DNA of 64,000 bases from Nonomuraea rubra (GTDB lineage Bacteria > Actinomycetota > Actinomycetes > Streptosporangiales > Streptosporangiaceae): assembly GCF_014207985.1 (NCBI RefSeq), contig NZ_JACHMI010000001.1, positions 3,207,001 to 3,271,000 of the forward strand. The letters are read 5' to 3'. Shown here in pieces: positions 49,745-58,112 of the stretch. Numbering within the stretch: position 1 is the stretch's first letter; each line of letters begins with the position of its first letter. Both the position numbers and the translations under genes were made by a program. The notes below the pieces were generated by a model. It was not told where the DNA came from. It worked only from the letters and a program-made list of their open reading frames with translations, and did no database searches.

Positions 49745-51034
49745 ATGAAGAGTCGCTATGCCGTAACCGTTGTCGCCATAGCGGCCCTTCTGTCCGCATG
49801 CGGCGTCTTCCGGGGGGACGACCAAGGCAGTGGAGGCGGCGCCGCCGCCCAGGCTCCAGGTGTCACCACCGAGCCCTGCCCGTCCGCCGTGGACAGCAAC
49901 AAGGGCTGCATCTACCTCGGCACCATCTCCGACCTCACCGCCGGCCCCTTCGCCGCGCTCGCCGTCCCCATCACCGACGCCCAGAAGGCCTTCTGGGCCC
50001 GCGTCAACAAGGCGGGCGGCATCGGCGGCAAGTACGAGGTGGACGTCACCCGGTACGTCAAGGACAACAAGTACAACCCGGAGGTGCACCGGCAGGTCTA
50101 CAACGAGATCAAGGACCAGGTGCTCGGACTCGCCCAGACCCTCGGCTCGCCCACGACCGCCGCCATCATCGGCGACCTCAAGGCCAACAACATCGTCGCC
50201 GCCCCGGCGTCGTGGACCTCGGCCTGGGAGTTCGAGGACGTCATCATCGAGACCGGGTCGAACTACTGCGTGGAGGCGATGAACTCGGTCGACTACGCGG
50301 TGGACACGTACCAGGTGAAATCCGTCATGGCCGTCCACCTGGCAGGCGACTACGGCGCGGACGCCGCGGCCGGCGCCAAGGCGGCCGCGGAGCGCAGCGG
50401 CCTGACCTTCACCAACGTCGAAACCCCGACAGGCGCCACCGAGCAGGGCCGCGCCATCACCGAGATCACCAAGAACAAGCCCGACCTCGTCATCCTGACC
50501 ACCGGCCCCGCGGACGCCGCCACGATCGTCGGCCAGTCGGCCGCGGCCGGGTACAAGGGCCGCTTCATCGGTACCGGCCCGACCTGGAACCCCGCCCTGC
50601 TGCAGTCGCCCGCCGCCCCCGCCCTGAAGGCGCTGTACGAGCAGTCGGCCCCCGGCAAGCCCTGGGACGCCGACACCCCCGGCCACAAGGCCATGCGGGA
50701 CGCGCTGCCCGGCGTCACCCCGAACGACGGCTACACGTCGGGGTGGGCGTGGGCGTACCCCATGAAGGCGGCCCTGGACGCGATGGTGGCCGGCGGGAAC
50801 GTGAGCAGGAGCGGCCTGCTGGCGGCGGTGAAGACACTGAGGACGGTGGACTACGAGGGCATGCTGCCGGCGGAGGCGGGCAACTTCGCTGACCCGTCGG
50901 CGGTCTTCCGGCAGACCTTGATCAACAAGGTGGATGAGAAGGCGACGACGGGTGTCACCATGGTCAAGGACTTCTTCACGGGACCGACGGCCCAGGCCTA
51001 CACCTTCGACGGCCCCTGCTTCTCCAAGCTCTAG
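49745..51034 (+). CDS. livK: HAAT-type ABC importer substrate-binding lipoprotein
   Basis: This 429-residue binding protein is a lipoprotein (signal ending LLSAC, Cys19) with a periplasmic-binding type I fold. It begins IYLGTISDLTAGPFAALAVP and shares the layout of LivK-like proteins, but the region after the signal is longer and has two cysteines. It captures the solute outside and delivers it to LivHM. A strong AGGAGGGG lies ten bases before the ATG, giving higher expression than its operon partners. The solute is probably a carboxylic acid activated by the operon's synthetase. Confidence 0.93.
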   Translation: MKSRYAVTVVAIAALLSACGVFRGDDQGSGGGAAAQAPGVTTEPCPSAVDSNKGCIYLGTISDLTAGPFAALAVPITDAQKAFWARVNKAGGIGGKYEVDVTRYVKDNKYNPEVHRQVYNEIKDQVLGLAQTLGSPTTAAIIGDLKANNIVAAPASWTSAWEFEDVIIETGSNYCVEAMNSVDYAVDTYQVKSVMAVHLAGDYGADAAAGAKAAAERSGLTFTNVETPTGATEQGRAITEITKNKPDLVILTTGPADAATIVGQSAAAGYKGRFIGTGPTWNPALLQSPAAPALKALYEQSAPGKPWDADTPGHKAMRDALPGVTPNDGYTSGWAWAYPMKAALDAMVAGGNVSRSGLLAAVKTLRTVDYEGMLPAEAGNFADPSAVFRQTLINKVDEKATTGVTMVKDFFTGPTAQAYTFDGPCFSKL

Positions 51035-51037
51035 CCA

Positions 51038-51065
51038 CCCACCCGTTGCCCGTTCGCGGGGTGGG
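51038..51065 (+). terminator. Candidate terminator after the liv operon
   Basis: CCCACCC (51038-51044) pairs with GGGTGGG (51059-51065) across a 14-base loop, five bases after the livK stop. There is no T-run, as is common in high-GC actinomycetes. Confidence 0.45.
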
Positions 51066-51362
51066 CCGTTGGAGCCCGCCCCGGAAGGGCTTCGCATGAG
51101 GGCGCTTCGTGCCGTGGGGCTCAGGCGCTTTGATCGGGCGCCTGCGGCGCACCTCGGCGCCTGCGCCGCGACTCGACGCTCGCGCCCGTGTGGCTGCGCT
51201 GATCCCTTCCAACGTCAGTTCGGCAGGCAGCTGTCGCATGCCGCAACACCCCGCCTCGAGGGGCCCGTGCCGCCTGGTTCCGACCAGCACGGCATGTCCT
51301 CACCGGCCACGCCCGTGTTCCAGGTGTCGGCCGGGCCCTTCATGGCACCGCGTGAACCGGGC
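51066..51362. other. Intergenic region of about 300 bp without a clear gene
   Basis: This stretch separates the liv operon from the convergent cyclase gene. Short open frames here lack ribosome sites and convincing protein character. A direct repeat GGCGCCTGCG occurs twice around 51137-51170. I see no RNA gene or mobile element. Confidence 0.6.
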
Positions 51363-52319
51363 TCAGAAGGTGGCGATCGGGTTGACCGGGCTGCCGGACG
51401 TGCCGGCGAAGCGGACCGGTGCGACCGCGAGGTGGAAGTCCCACTGGCCGAGCTCGGCGGCCGTCGCCGCGCACGCCTCCAGGTCGCAGTTGTCCAGCAT
51501 CCACAGACCCATCGCGACGAGGCTCACGGCGTGGACCGGCATCAACACGTCCTCGTACCCCGACGGCTGAACGTCCTGCGGGGTGTCGGCGCCGATCAGC
51601 GCGACCCCCCGTTCGTGCAGCCACGGCAGGCAGGACGCGTGCCAGCCGGCCTGCGTGAAACCGCCGGCCGCGCCGGCCTCGTGCCGGACGCGGCCGTAGC
51701 CGGTCCGCAGGAGTACCGCATCGCCGCGGCGCACCCGCACACCCTGGCGACGCTCGGCCTCCTCAAGGTCGTCGGGGAACACGCCCTGCCCCGGCTCCAG
51801 CCACGGCACGTCGCGGACGCTCGCGATGTCCAGCAGGACACCGCGCGTGACGATCCCGTTCGCCGCCGCCGTGACGGCACCCCACGCCGATCCCGTCGCC
51901 GGGTCGACCAGCGAGTGCGACCGCCCGTTGTACATCGTGCCGTCCCAGAAGATGTGGCAGGGCGAGTCGAGGTGGGTGAGGGTGTTGCCGTGGAAGGTGA
52001 GGCCGAGCCGTTCGGACGAGAATCCCCAGCGCCGGTCGTTGTGGAACGTGGCCACCGGCATGTTCTCGGCACCCGGCATGTCGGCGGCGCACGGGCAGGA
52101 CGTCGTCGACCGTTCCATGTCCTCCGGTACGGCGACCTCCCACGCGCACGACACGCTCCTGCCGTGGCGCACGGCGCGCGCCGCCGCCAGGCGGACGTCG
52201 TCGGTGATGTGGTTCAGAGTGCCGAGCTCGTCGTCGTCGCCCCACCGTCCCCAGTTCGACAGCGTGTCGAAGTACGCGAGCACGTCGTCCTGTGTGGGCA
52301 TCGGTCGCCTTGCCGTCAT
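51363..52319 (-). CDS. Cyclase family protein (kynurenine formamidase-like)
   Basis: This 318-residue enzyme is of the cyclase/kynurenine formamidase-like superfamily, a zinc hydrolase group. The metal motif HxGTHxDxPxH is present in the variant form HGNTLTHLDSPCHIF, so Gly-Thr is changed to Asn-Thr-Leu but the His and Asp residues are kept. The C-terminal domain contains LIGADTPQDVQPSG. The true substrate is unknown; relatives act on formylkynurenine, isatin or polyketide-like substrates. I placed the start at 52319, with GGAGGAG eleven bases upstream; an ATG at 52301 is possible. Confidence 0.85.
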   Translation of the reverse strand: MTARRPMPTQDDVLAYFDTLSNWGRWGDDDELGTLNHITDDVRLAAARAVRHGRSVSCAWEVAVPEDMERSTTSCPCAADMPGAENMPVATFHNDRRWGFSSERLGLTFHGNTLTHLDSPCHIFWDGTMYNGRSHSLVDPATGSAWGAVTAAANGIVTRGVLLDIASVRDVPWLEPGQGVFPDDLEEAERRQGVRVRRGDAVLLRTGYGRVRHEAGAAGGFTQAGWHASCLPWLHERGVALIGADTPQDVQPSGYEDVLMPVHAVSLVAMGLWMLDNCDLEACAATAAELGQWDFHLAVAPVRFAGTSGSPVNPIATF

Positions 52320-52493
52320 CCCAGCATCGACTCCTCCGGTCAGGTGGTTCGAGGCACCGCAGGCAGGGTATCCCGCCTTCTCTCCTTTGACATGATCTCG
52401 CCGGGCCGGAGCGACGGTGTGAGCAACCTCGATCCAACCCCCCGGCCAATCCCCTGAAGTGGCAATTGGCGTGATCTTGATGTGGCGCACTGC

Positions 52494-52499
52494 CAGAAT
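52494..52499 (+). promoter_or_regulatory. Candidate -10 box for the deleted methyltransferase gene
   Basis: CAGAAT is six bases before the ATG at 52506, giving a leaderless arrangement. Confidence 0.35.
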
Positions 52500-52505
52500 C
52501 AGATC

Positions 52506-52772
52506 ATGTCCCACGGCCTTCCTTTGCGAGCCACCTTCAACCGCGCGGCCGACACCTACCAGGACGCCCGCCCCGACTACCCGCCCGGCCTGTACGCCGA
52601 CCTCCTCGCGACGACCGCGCTCGAGCCCCCCGCGCGCCTGCTCGAAGTCGGCTGCGGCCCGGGCAAGGCCACGCTCCCCAGCGAGATCCGCCGCCGCCTT
52701 GCCGCACGCCCGGACGGGCGGCTCACGCGCCACTGGTCGGCCGTGCTCACCGTCGCGCGTTGTACCGGCTGA
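52506..52772 (+). pseudogene. Class I methyltransferase with a large internal deletion
   Basis: The 88-residue product begins like a full SAM-dependent methyltransferase (ATFNRAADTYQDARPDYP, then motif I LLEVGCGPGKAT) and then jumps directly to what looks like the normal C-terminal end of the same family (EIRRRLAARPDGRLTRHWSA then VLTVAR). The roughly 150 residues between are missing, with the reading frame kept. Motif I is intact but the rest of the SAM and substrate site is lost, so it is probably inactive. The start has leaderless spacing. Confidence 0.7.
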
Positions 52773-52815
52773 CGTGCCTCCCGAGGGGGCGGGCACGGGG
52801 CGTCCTGCCGGGGAC

Positions 52816-52821
52816 TAGAGT
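52816..52821 (+). promoter_or_regulatory. -10 box of a leaderless promoter for the UTRA protein gene
   Basis: TAGAGT is eight bases before the GTG at 52830, favouring that start. Confidence 0.4.
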
Positions 52822-52829
52822 GCCTCAGC

Positions 52830-53477
52830 GTGCCGGATTCGGGAGGAGGCGACGTCCGCATGGGCGGTGAGACGGTGAGGCGGGATGGAGACCCTGCGGA
52901 ACGACCGATCGAGGGGCTTGCACCGGGCGGGCCGCGCGTGCTCGTGCGGCGGATGTTGCCGACGGAGCCCGCCGTCCGGGGGTCGGCGTCGTTGTTCCTG
53001 TCGGAGGCGCAGCGTCAGGGGCTCAAGGCCGGACGCCGGATGTTGTACGTGGGGCTGGAGGCGGCCAGTGAGCAGGTCGCGGCCTGCCTGCGGGTCGAGG
53101 TGGGGGCGGACGTCGTGGCGCGGCGCAAGATGATGACCGCGAACGACGTTCCCGTGCGCATCGCGACGAGTTACTTCCGCGCCGACCTGTTCGGCGGGAC
53201 GCGGCTCGGCGAGCCCGGGTTCGTGCGGCCGTCGCTCCAGGCCGCGATCGTCGACCTCGGGCACGCGTTCGGGCGTGCGGAGGAGAGCCTGATCGCCCGG
53301 CCGCCGACGGGGTTCGAGCGGGAGACGCTGGAGCTCGATCCGGGGGAGTGGGTCGTTCAGGTGCTGCGGGCGAGCTATTCCACTACGGACACCCCTGTTC
53401 ACGTCCTCGAGACGATCTGCGCCGCGAGCCGGCACGTCTTCTCCATCGCACAGGTCCCGGGTCACGACGAGTTCTGA
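52830..53477 (+). CDS. Orphan UTRA-domain protein (GntR effector domain without DNA-binding part)
   Basis: This 215-residue protein matches the effector-binding UTRA domain of HutC-type GntR regulators (VARRKMMTANDVPVRIATSY, FERETLELDPGEWVVQVLR and ETICAASRHVFSI). The winged helix that should precede it is absent; the first 50 residues are Gly/Arg-rich without a helix-turn-helix. It may be a remnant, or a ligand sensor acting on another protein. An ATG at 52860 with GGAGGAGG upstream is a possible alternative start and would shorten it to 205 residues. Confidence 0.75.
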   Translation: MPDSGGGDVRMGGETVRRDGDPAERPIEGLAPGGPRVLVRRMLPTEPAVRGSASLFLSEAQRQGLKAGRRMLYVGLEAASEQVAACLRVEVGADVVARRKMMTANDVPVRIATSYFRADLFGGTRLGEPGFVRPSLQAAIVDLGHAFGRAEESLIARPPTGFERETLELDPGEWVVQVLRASYSTTDTPVHVLETICAASRHVFSIAQVPGHDEF

Positions 53478-53531
53478 GGTACGGCCGTAAACGGTTTTAC
53501 GGGCGGGGCTCAGGCGTGCGAGCATCGGCCG

Positions 53532-54059
53532 ATGTCCGGATCGCGATGTGAGTTGCTGCGCTGGCAGTTCGAGTTCACCTGGTCACTGTTCGAGTACCAC
53601 CTGGAGCGGCTGGAGCCGGAGGATTTCCTGTGGGAACCCTCCGCGAACTGCTGGACCGTGCGCCGTGACGCCGAGGGGGTGTGGGAGCCGGACTGGGCGG
53701 AGAGCGAGCCCGATCCCGTTCCCGTGCCGACGATCGCCTGGGTGAGCTGGCACATCGGGTGGTGGTGGAGCGTGACCATCGATCATGCGCGGGGGCGGGT
53801 TCCGCGGGAGAGGTCCGAGGTCAGGTGGCCGGGTGACGGGGAGAGTGCCGTCGCGTGGTTGCGCGGTCTGCGTGAGGAGTGGCTGGCGGTGCTGGGGCGG
53901 CTCGGCGACGCGGATCTGGATGCCGCGGCCGCGTTCCCGTGGCCGGAGGAGTCGGGGCACACCGCGGCGCAGATGGTCGCCTGGGTGAATGCCGAGCTGA
54001 TGAAGAACGTCACGGAGATCGGTCAGCTGCGGCTGCTACGCGCCGCCGGACCTCGCTGA
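53532..54059 (+). CDS. DinB family protein
   Basis: This 175-residue protein is a DinB-type four-helix bundle, seen in LLRWQFEFTWSLFEYHLERL, WVSWHIGWWWSVTIDHARG and the C-terminal helix. DinB proteins are metal-dependent thiol- or S-transferases such as mycothiol transferases. The central histidine (WHIG) and the N-terminal His are present, but the usual third histidine of the last helix (HxxHIGQ) appears as Asn in MKNVTEIGQL. Metal binding may be weak or altered. It begins 54 bp after the UTRA gene. Confidence 0.82.
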   Translation: MSGSRCELLRWQFEFTWSLFEYHLERLEPEDFLWEPSANCWTVRRDAEGVWEPDWAESEPDPVPVPTIAWVSWHIGWWWSVTIDHARGRVPRERSEVRWPGDGESAVAWLRGLREEWLAVLGRLGDADLDAAAAFPWPEESGHTAAQMVAWVNAELMKNVTEIGQLRLLRAAGPR

Positions 54060-54076
54060 GCGGGCGCTTCGCCGGG

Positions 54077-54889
54077 TCAGGGCAGCGCCTCCAGGTCGGC
54101 CATGAGGCCGAAGTGGTCGCTGGCCCAGACGCCGTCCACCGGACGGTCGAAGATCTGGCGGCAGTTCACCAGCCGCAGCGTCGGGCCGTTGCCGTGGCAC
54201 CGTACGAAGAGGTAGTCGATGCGGCGGCCCGTCTCCAGGGGCCAGTTCCCGCTCCGCACCAGCGGGTTGACCGGCGTGAACGTGTGCCCGGGCGCGTTCG
54301 GGTGCGCCCATCGCCACACGTCGCGGTAGGCCACGCTCATCCCCTCCAGGGACTGCAGCCCCGCCCAGAACCGCACGCCGGCGGACTCGGGCGGCGCGTC
54401 GAAGTCCCCCGCCACCACCACGTGCACGGCGTTCCGGTCTCCGATGGCTTCTTCGATCAGCCTGGCCGCCCGGACGGCCTGCAGTTCGCGCTCGTGCTCG
54501 TGACCGAGCCGGAAGGAGGGCTTGTGGTTGACGAACAGCAGCGGAACTCCGCCCGACCCGGGAACCGGTACCTCGGCGAGCCCGACCCATCCCGCGAACT
54601 CCGACGGGTCCACCCGGGCGGTGACGTCCAGCCTCGTCTGCCAGGTCCGGTGCGGGGGCCAGCGGCTGGCGATCGAGGCCCGGGTGCCGTCGGCCTCGCC
54701 GCCTTCCTGATGGAGTACGTGGTAGCCGGGGCCCAGCAGGTCGATGACCTGGTCGTAGTCGTCCGTGACGACGGATTCCTGCAGGGCGACGAGGTCGGGG
54801 TCCAGGTCGCGCAACCCGTCGATCAGCAGTTGCCTGCGCCTGCTCCAGGAGCCGTGGCGGGCCCAGAGGTTGAGTGTGGCGACGCGCAT
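54077..54889 (-). CDS. Endonuclease/exonuclease/phosphatase family protein
   Basis: This 270-residue protein belongs to the EEP superfamily of metal phosphoesterases. The key residues are in VATLNLWARHG (Asn), LVALQES (catalytic Glu38), VVVAGDFDAPPES (Asp) and WASDHFGLMAD (Asp-His). There is no signal peptide. Substrates in this family include DNA, lipids and sugar phosphates; the one here is unknown. It ends 17 bp from the convergent DinB gene and has a leaderless-type promoter. Confidence 0.9.
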   Translation of the reverse strand: MRVATLNLWARHGSWSRRRQLLIDGLRDLDPDLVALQESVVTDDYDQVIDLLGPGYHVLHQEGGEADGTRASIASRWPPHRTWQTRLDVTARVDPSEFAGWVGLAEVPVPGSGGVPLLFVNHKPSFRLGHEHERELQAVRAARLIEEAIGDRNAVHVVVAGDFDAPPESAGVRFWAGLQSLEGMSVAYRDVWRWAHPNAPGHTFTPVNPLVRSGNWPLETGRRIDYLFVRCHGNGPTLRLVNCRQIFDRPVDGVWASDHFGLMADLEALP

Positions 54890-54895
54890 GTGCGA

Positions 54896-54901
54896 GCGCT
54901 A
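54896..54901 (-). promoter_or_regulatory. -10 box of a leaderless promoter for the EEP gene
   Basis: TAGCGC on the minus strand lies six bases before the ATG at 54889. Confidence 0.4.
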
Positions 54902-54929
54902 CCCGGACGGCGGGATCGGGAACGGGAGG

Positions 54930-55328
54930 TCAGCGGTCGAACCAGCGGCCCGTGGAGGGGACGGCGAGCAGGATGATCGTCGCGACCGGGACGACGCTCC
55001 CGATGAGCCTGCTGTACGAGTCGATGCCGCCGTCGAGCGGGGGCAGCGCGAGGAGCAGGGCGAATGAGGCCGCCTGGATGGCGATGGCTCCCCATCGCAC
55101 CGACTTCTTGCGGGACGGCCAGTGGGCCAGCAGCAGCCACAGGAGCGCCGTGCCGGCGGCGGAAGCGAGCAGGAGCAGCAGGTAGGGGCCGGTGAAGCCG
55201 GATCCGATGGAGGCGAAGATCCCGAGGGCGATCACCCCGAAGCCGACGCCCAGTTGGAGGGTCAGGATGAACCTGGCGATGTGCGCGGTGACCGGCATGG
55301 GGTGGACATTGACGCCCTGTGTTGTCAC
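54930..55328 (-). CDS. Hypothetical membrane protein, 132 residues
   Basis: This protein has four hydrophobic segments (around residues 18-42, 45-68, 82-98 and 110-125) and short loops, a small four-span membrane protein. I do not recognise a family. The start is GTG with CAGAAT six bases before it on the minus strand. It lies 40 bp before the EEP gene on the same strand and is divergent from the next gene. Confidence 0.7.
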   Translation of the reverse strand: MTTQGVNVHPMPVTAHIARFILTLQLGVGFGVIALGIFASIGSGFTGPYLLLLLASAAGTALLWLLLAHWPSRKKSVRWGAIAIQAASFALLLALPPLDGGIDSYSRLIGSVVPVATIILLAVPSTGRWFDR

Positions 55329-55334
55329 ACGATC

Positions 55335-55340
55335 ATTCTG
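55335..55340 (-). promoter_or_regulatory. Candidate -10 box for the gene at 55328
   Basis: CAGAAT on the minus strand lies six bases before the GTG. The flanking GATCAT/ATGATC dyad (55331-55336 and 55352-55357) could be an operator for both divergent genes. Confidence 0.35.
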
Positions 55341-55380
55341 TACGGTGGCGGATGATCAAGAAAGGGATGGGTGTCCGGAG

Positions 55381-55968
55381 ATGAGCGATGTCGAGACGTT
55401 ACGGCTCGCCGCCAGTGCGCTGATCACGGCCGTAGAAGAGCATCTCGCCGCGGTGACGGAGGGCGCGGACCCTTCCACCGAGCAGGAGACCTTGCTGCGC
55501 GCTCTGGAGTCGTACCAGGACGCCGTCACGGGCGAGACCCAGACGACCCCGGAACCCCCGGAGGAGAGCGACGGCGGCGTGCTCTCCATCCTGACCCGCA
55601 CCGACCATCACGTCGAGGACTTCGGGCAGCTCGTCGAGGCGGGCCGGGCGGCGTACCGCATGATCCACCCTGACGCCGGGGAGGACGAGGTGCGTGCGGA
55701 GGTGCCGGACGTGAGCAGGGCCCTGTACGAGATCCTGCACGCCAACGACGATCAGCCGCCCCTTCCCTTCCCCGCCGCCAAGCCGATCGCCGGGCTGATC
55801 TGGTTCCTGAGTACGCGCGAGGCGATGCCCACCGGCCTGCATGACAGCCCGGAGGACCCCTTCGGGGTGGCCGGGGAAGCGGACGAGAGCCTGCTCTACG
55901 CGCATCGCCACCTCTACGTCACGGCATGGCGAAACGGCCCGCCGCCTATGAGAGAGGGCGGGCCGTGA
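55381..55968 (+). CDS. Hypothetical protein, 195 residues
   Basis: This acidic soluble protein has a helical N-terminal part (about 55 residues, ETLRLAASALITAVEEHL), a Pro/Glu linker and a C-terminal part with tryptophans. I see no known motif, signal or membrane span. It is divergent from the small membrane protein gene and ends five bases before the convergent penicillin-binding protein gene. A GGAG stretch next to the ATG is too close to be a good ribosome site. Confidence 0.75.
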   Translation: MSDVETLRLAASALITAVEEHLAAVTEGADPSTEQETLLRALESYQDAVTGETQTTPEPPEESDGGVLSILTRTDHHVEDFGQLVEAGRAAYRMIHPDAGEDEVRAEVPDVSRALYEILHANDDQPPLPFPAAKPIAGLIWFLSTREAMPTGLHDSPEDPFGVAGEADESLLYAHRHLYVTAWRNGPPPMREGGP

Positions 55969-55973
55969 TCCGC

Positions 55974-58112
55974 CTACTCCAGGACGTCCTCGGGCGGCAG
56001 GGTCACCTCCGGGGTGGCCTCGCCTTCCTCCGGCTTCTCGTCGGGGCGGCAGTTCTCCGAGCAGCCCCCGAAGCGGGCCTCGTCGACGGCCGTGAACGGC
56101 GTGGCGGGCACGCCGCGCAGGGCTGACATCATCGTGTCGCGCCAGATGGGGCCGGGGATGCTGGCCCCCTGGACCGACCCGTAGTAGCGCCCGCCGATCG
56201 TGACCCCCGTCAGCTTGTGCCGCTGGGAGCCGCGCGGGTCGCCCAGGCTCACCGCGCCGGCCAGGTCGGGGGTGAAGCCGGCGAACCAGGCCGAGGCGTA
56301 GTCGTCCGTGGTGCCCGTCTTGCCGGCCGCGTCGCGGTCGAGGCCGCCGACGCCGCTCATCGTGCCCTCGGTGAAGACGCCCGACAGGACCTCGGCGGTC
56401 GCGTCCGCGATGCCCGGGTCCAGGGCCTGACGGCATTTCGGGCGGTAGCGGGTGGTCCTGCCGTCGCGGTCGGTGATCCGGCTGATCGCCAGCGGGGCGC
56501 AGTACGTGCCGCGGGCCGCGATCGCCGCGTACGCGGTGGCGACCGTGACGGGGTCGGCCTCGTTGATGCCGAGCGTGAACGTCTCGTACTCCTGCAGCTT
56601 CTTGCCGTCCGCGCGCCGGATGCCGAGCGACTTGGCCGTCTTGACCGTCTCGCAGAGGCCGACCCGCTCCTCCAGCTCCATGAAGAACGTGTTCACCGAG
56701 TCCCACGTGCCGGTCCTGAGGGTCTTCCAGCCGGGGGAGCCCTCGTCGTTGGTGACGGTGTGGGTCGGGTCGCCGATGTTCTGGCCCTTGCAGGTCTTGA
56801 ACGTCGAGTACGCGGGCGCCCGGTAGCCGGCGCCCGCCGCGAGGCCGTCGTCCAGCTTCATGCCCTGCTGCAGGGCCGTGATCAGGGTGAACGTCTTGAA
56901 CGTGGAGCCGGGCTGGAAGCCGATGCCGCCGCCGTGGGCGGTGTTCGCCACGACGTTGTAGGAGATCTCGTTCTTCGCCGCGTTCGTGCCGTAGCGCCTG
57001 CTGGCCGCCATCGCCTTGATCGCGCCGGTGCCGGGTTGGACCAGGGCCTGGGAGGCGACGGGGGCGTCCGACGGGTGCACGTACCGCTTGAGCGCCCGGT
57101 CGGCCGCCGCCTGCATGGCCGGGTCGAGCGTGGTCGTGATCGTCAGGCCGCCGCGGTTGAGCATCGCGAGCCTGGCCTTGGCGGTGCGGCCGAAGTCCGG
57201 GTTGCCGAGGATCTCGTGGCGGACGTAGAGGCAGAAGTACGGGTGCTCGTTGCTCTCGCAGCCGCCCGGGATGCGGGTGCCCTTGTAGCCGAGCTTGGTG
57301 GCCTTCGCCTTGGCCGCCTCGGCCTCGGTGATCCTGCCCAGCTCGGCCATCCGGTCCAGGACGACGTTGCGGCGTTGGAGCAGGCGTTCGCGCTGCTGCC
57401 TGCCCAGGTTCGGGTCCGTGGCGTTCGGGTCCTGGACGGCGCCGGCCAGGGTGGCGGCCTGGGGGAGGGTGAGGTCGGCCGCGGAGACGCCGAAGAAGCG
57501 CCTGGCCGCCGCCTCCACGCCGTACGCGCTGGCGCCGAAGTACGCGATGTTCAGATATTTGGCGAGAATCTCGTCCTTGGTGTATTTCTCCTCGATGCCC
57601 ATCGCGTACCGCAGCTCGTTGAGCTTGCGCGCGTAGCTCGCCTCGACGGCCGCGTTCCGCTCCTCCTCGGTGTCGGCCGAGTTGAGCAGCACCTGCTTGA
57701 CGTACTGCTGGGTGATGCTGGACCCGCCCTGGCTCACCTTGCCCGACTGCAGGTTCGTGGCCAGCGCGCGCAGCGTGCCCTCGATGTCGATCGCCCCGTG
57801 CTCGTAGAAGCGGAAGTCCTCGATCGCGACGATCGCCGTCTTCATCGTGGCGGCGATCTCGTCGAAGCCGACGATCTCGCGGTACTCCTCGTAGAAGCGG
57901 GCGATCTCGCCGCCCTTGGCGTCCCGCACGATGGTGACCTCCGCGGGCGGCGGCTCGGTCAGGTCGAGCGGCTTGAGGTCCACCTCGCCCGCCGCCGTCA
58001 CGAAGCCGAGCCCGGCGCCCCCGACCGCCGGGACCGCGATCGCGGCCACCACCAGGCCCGCCGCCGTGCCCGCGGCGGCCAGGCGCAGGATGTTCGTCCC
58101 CCGACGCGACAT
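55974..58112 (-). CDS. Bifunctional class A penicillin-binding protein
   Basis: This 712-residue enzyme builds peptidoglycan outside the membrane. One N-terminal membrane span is followed by a GT51 transglycosylase domain (catalytic Glu98 in AIEDFRFYEHGAID) and a transpeptidase domain with SxxK (Ser403 in GSTFKT), SxN (Ser472-Val-Asn) and KTG (Lys598 in AGKTGTT). An acidic proline-rich tail ends the protein. Its ATG overlaps the beta-lactamase stop by one base (TGATG), so the two are co-translated. Such a pairing puts cell-wall synthesis next to defence against beta-lactams. Confidence 0.95.
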   Translation of the reverse strand: MSRRGTNILRLAAAGTAAGLVVAAIAVPAVGGAGLGFVTAAGEVDLKPLDLTEPPPAEVTIVRDAKGGEIARFYEEYREIVGFDEIAATMKTAIVAIEDFRFYEHGAIDIEGTLRALATNLQSGKVSQGGSSITQQYVKQVLLNSADTEEERNAAVEASYARKLNELRYAMGIEEKYTKDEILAKYLNIAYFGASAYGVEAAARRFFGVSAADLTLPQAATLAGAVQDPNATDPNLGRQQRERLLQRRNVVLDRMAELGRITEAEAAKAKATKLGYKGTRIPGGCESNEHPYFCLYVRHEILGNPDFGRTAKARLAMLNRGGLTITTTLDPAMQAAADRALKRYVHPSDAPVASQALVQPGTGAIKAMAASRRYGTNAAKNEISYNVVANTAHGGGIGFQPGSTFKTFTLITALQQGMKLDDGLAAGAGYRAPAYSTFKTCKGQNIGDPTHTVTNDEGSPGWKTLRTGTWDSVNTFFMELEERVGLCETVKTAKSLGIRRADGKKLQEYETFTLGINEADPVTVATAYAAIAARGTYCAPLAISRITDRDGRTTRYRPKCRQALDPGIADATAEVLSGVFTEGTMSGVGGLDRDAAGKTGTTDDYASAWFAGFTPDLAGAVSLGDPRGSQRHKLTGVTIGGRYYGSVQGASIPGPIWRDTMMSALRGVPATPFTAVDEARFGGCSENCRPDEKPEEGEATPEVTLPPEDVLE

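Noticed and set aside
51109..51570. Open frame running from the gap into the cyclase gene on the opposite strand
   Set aside because: Continues as antisense of a clearly coding gene and shows no motif in the unique part.
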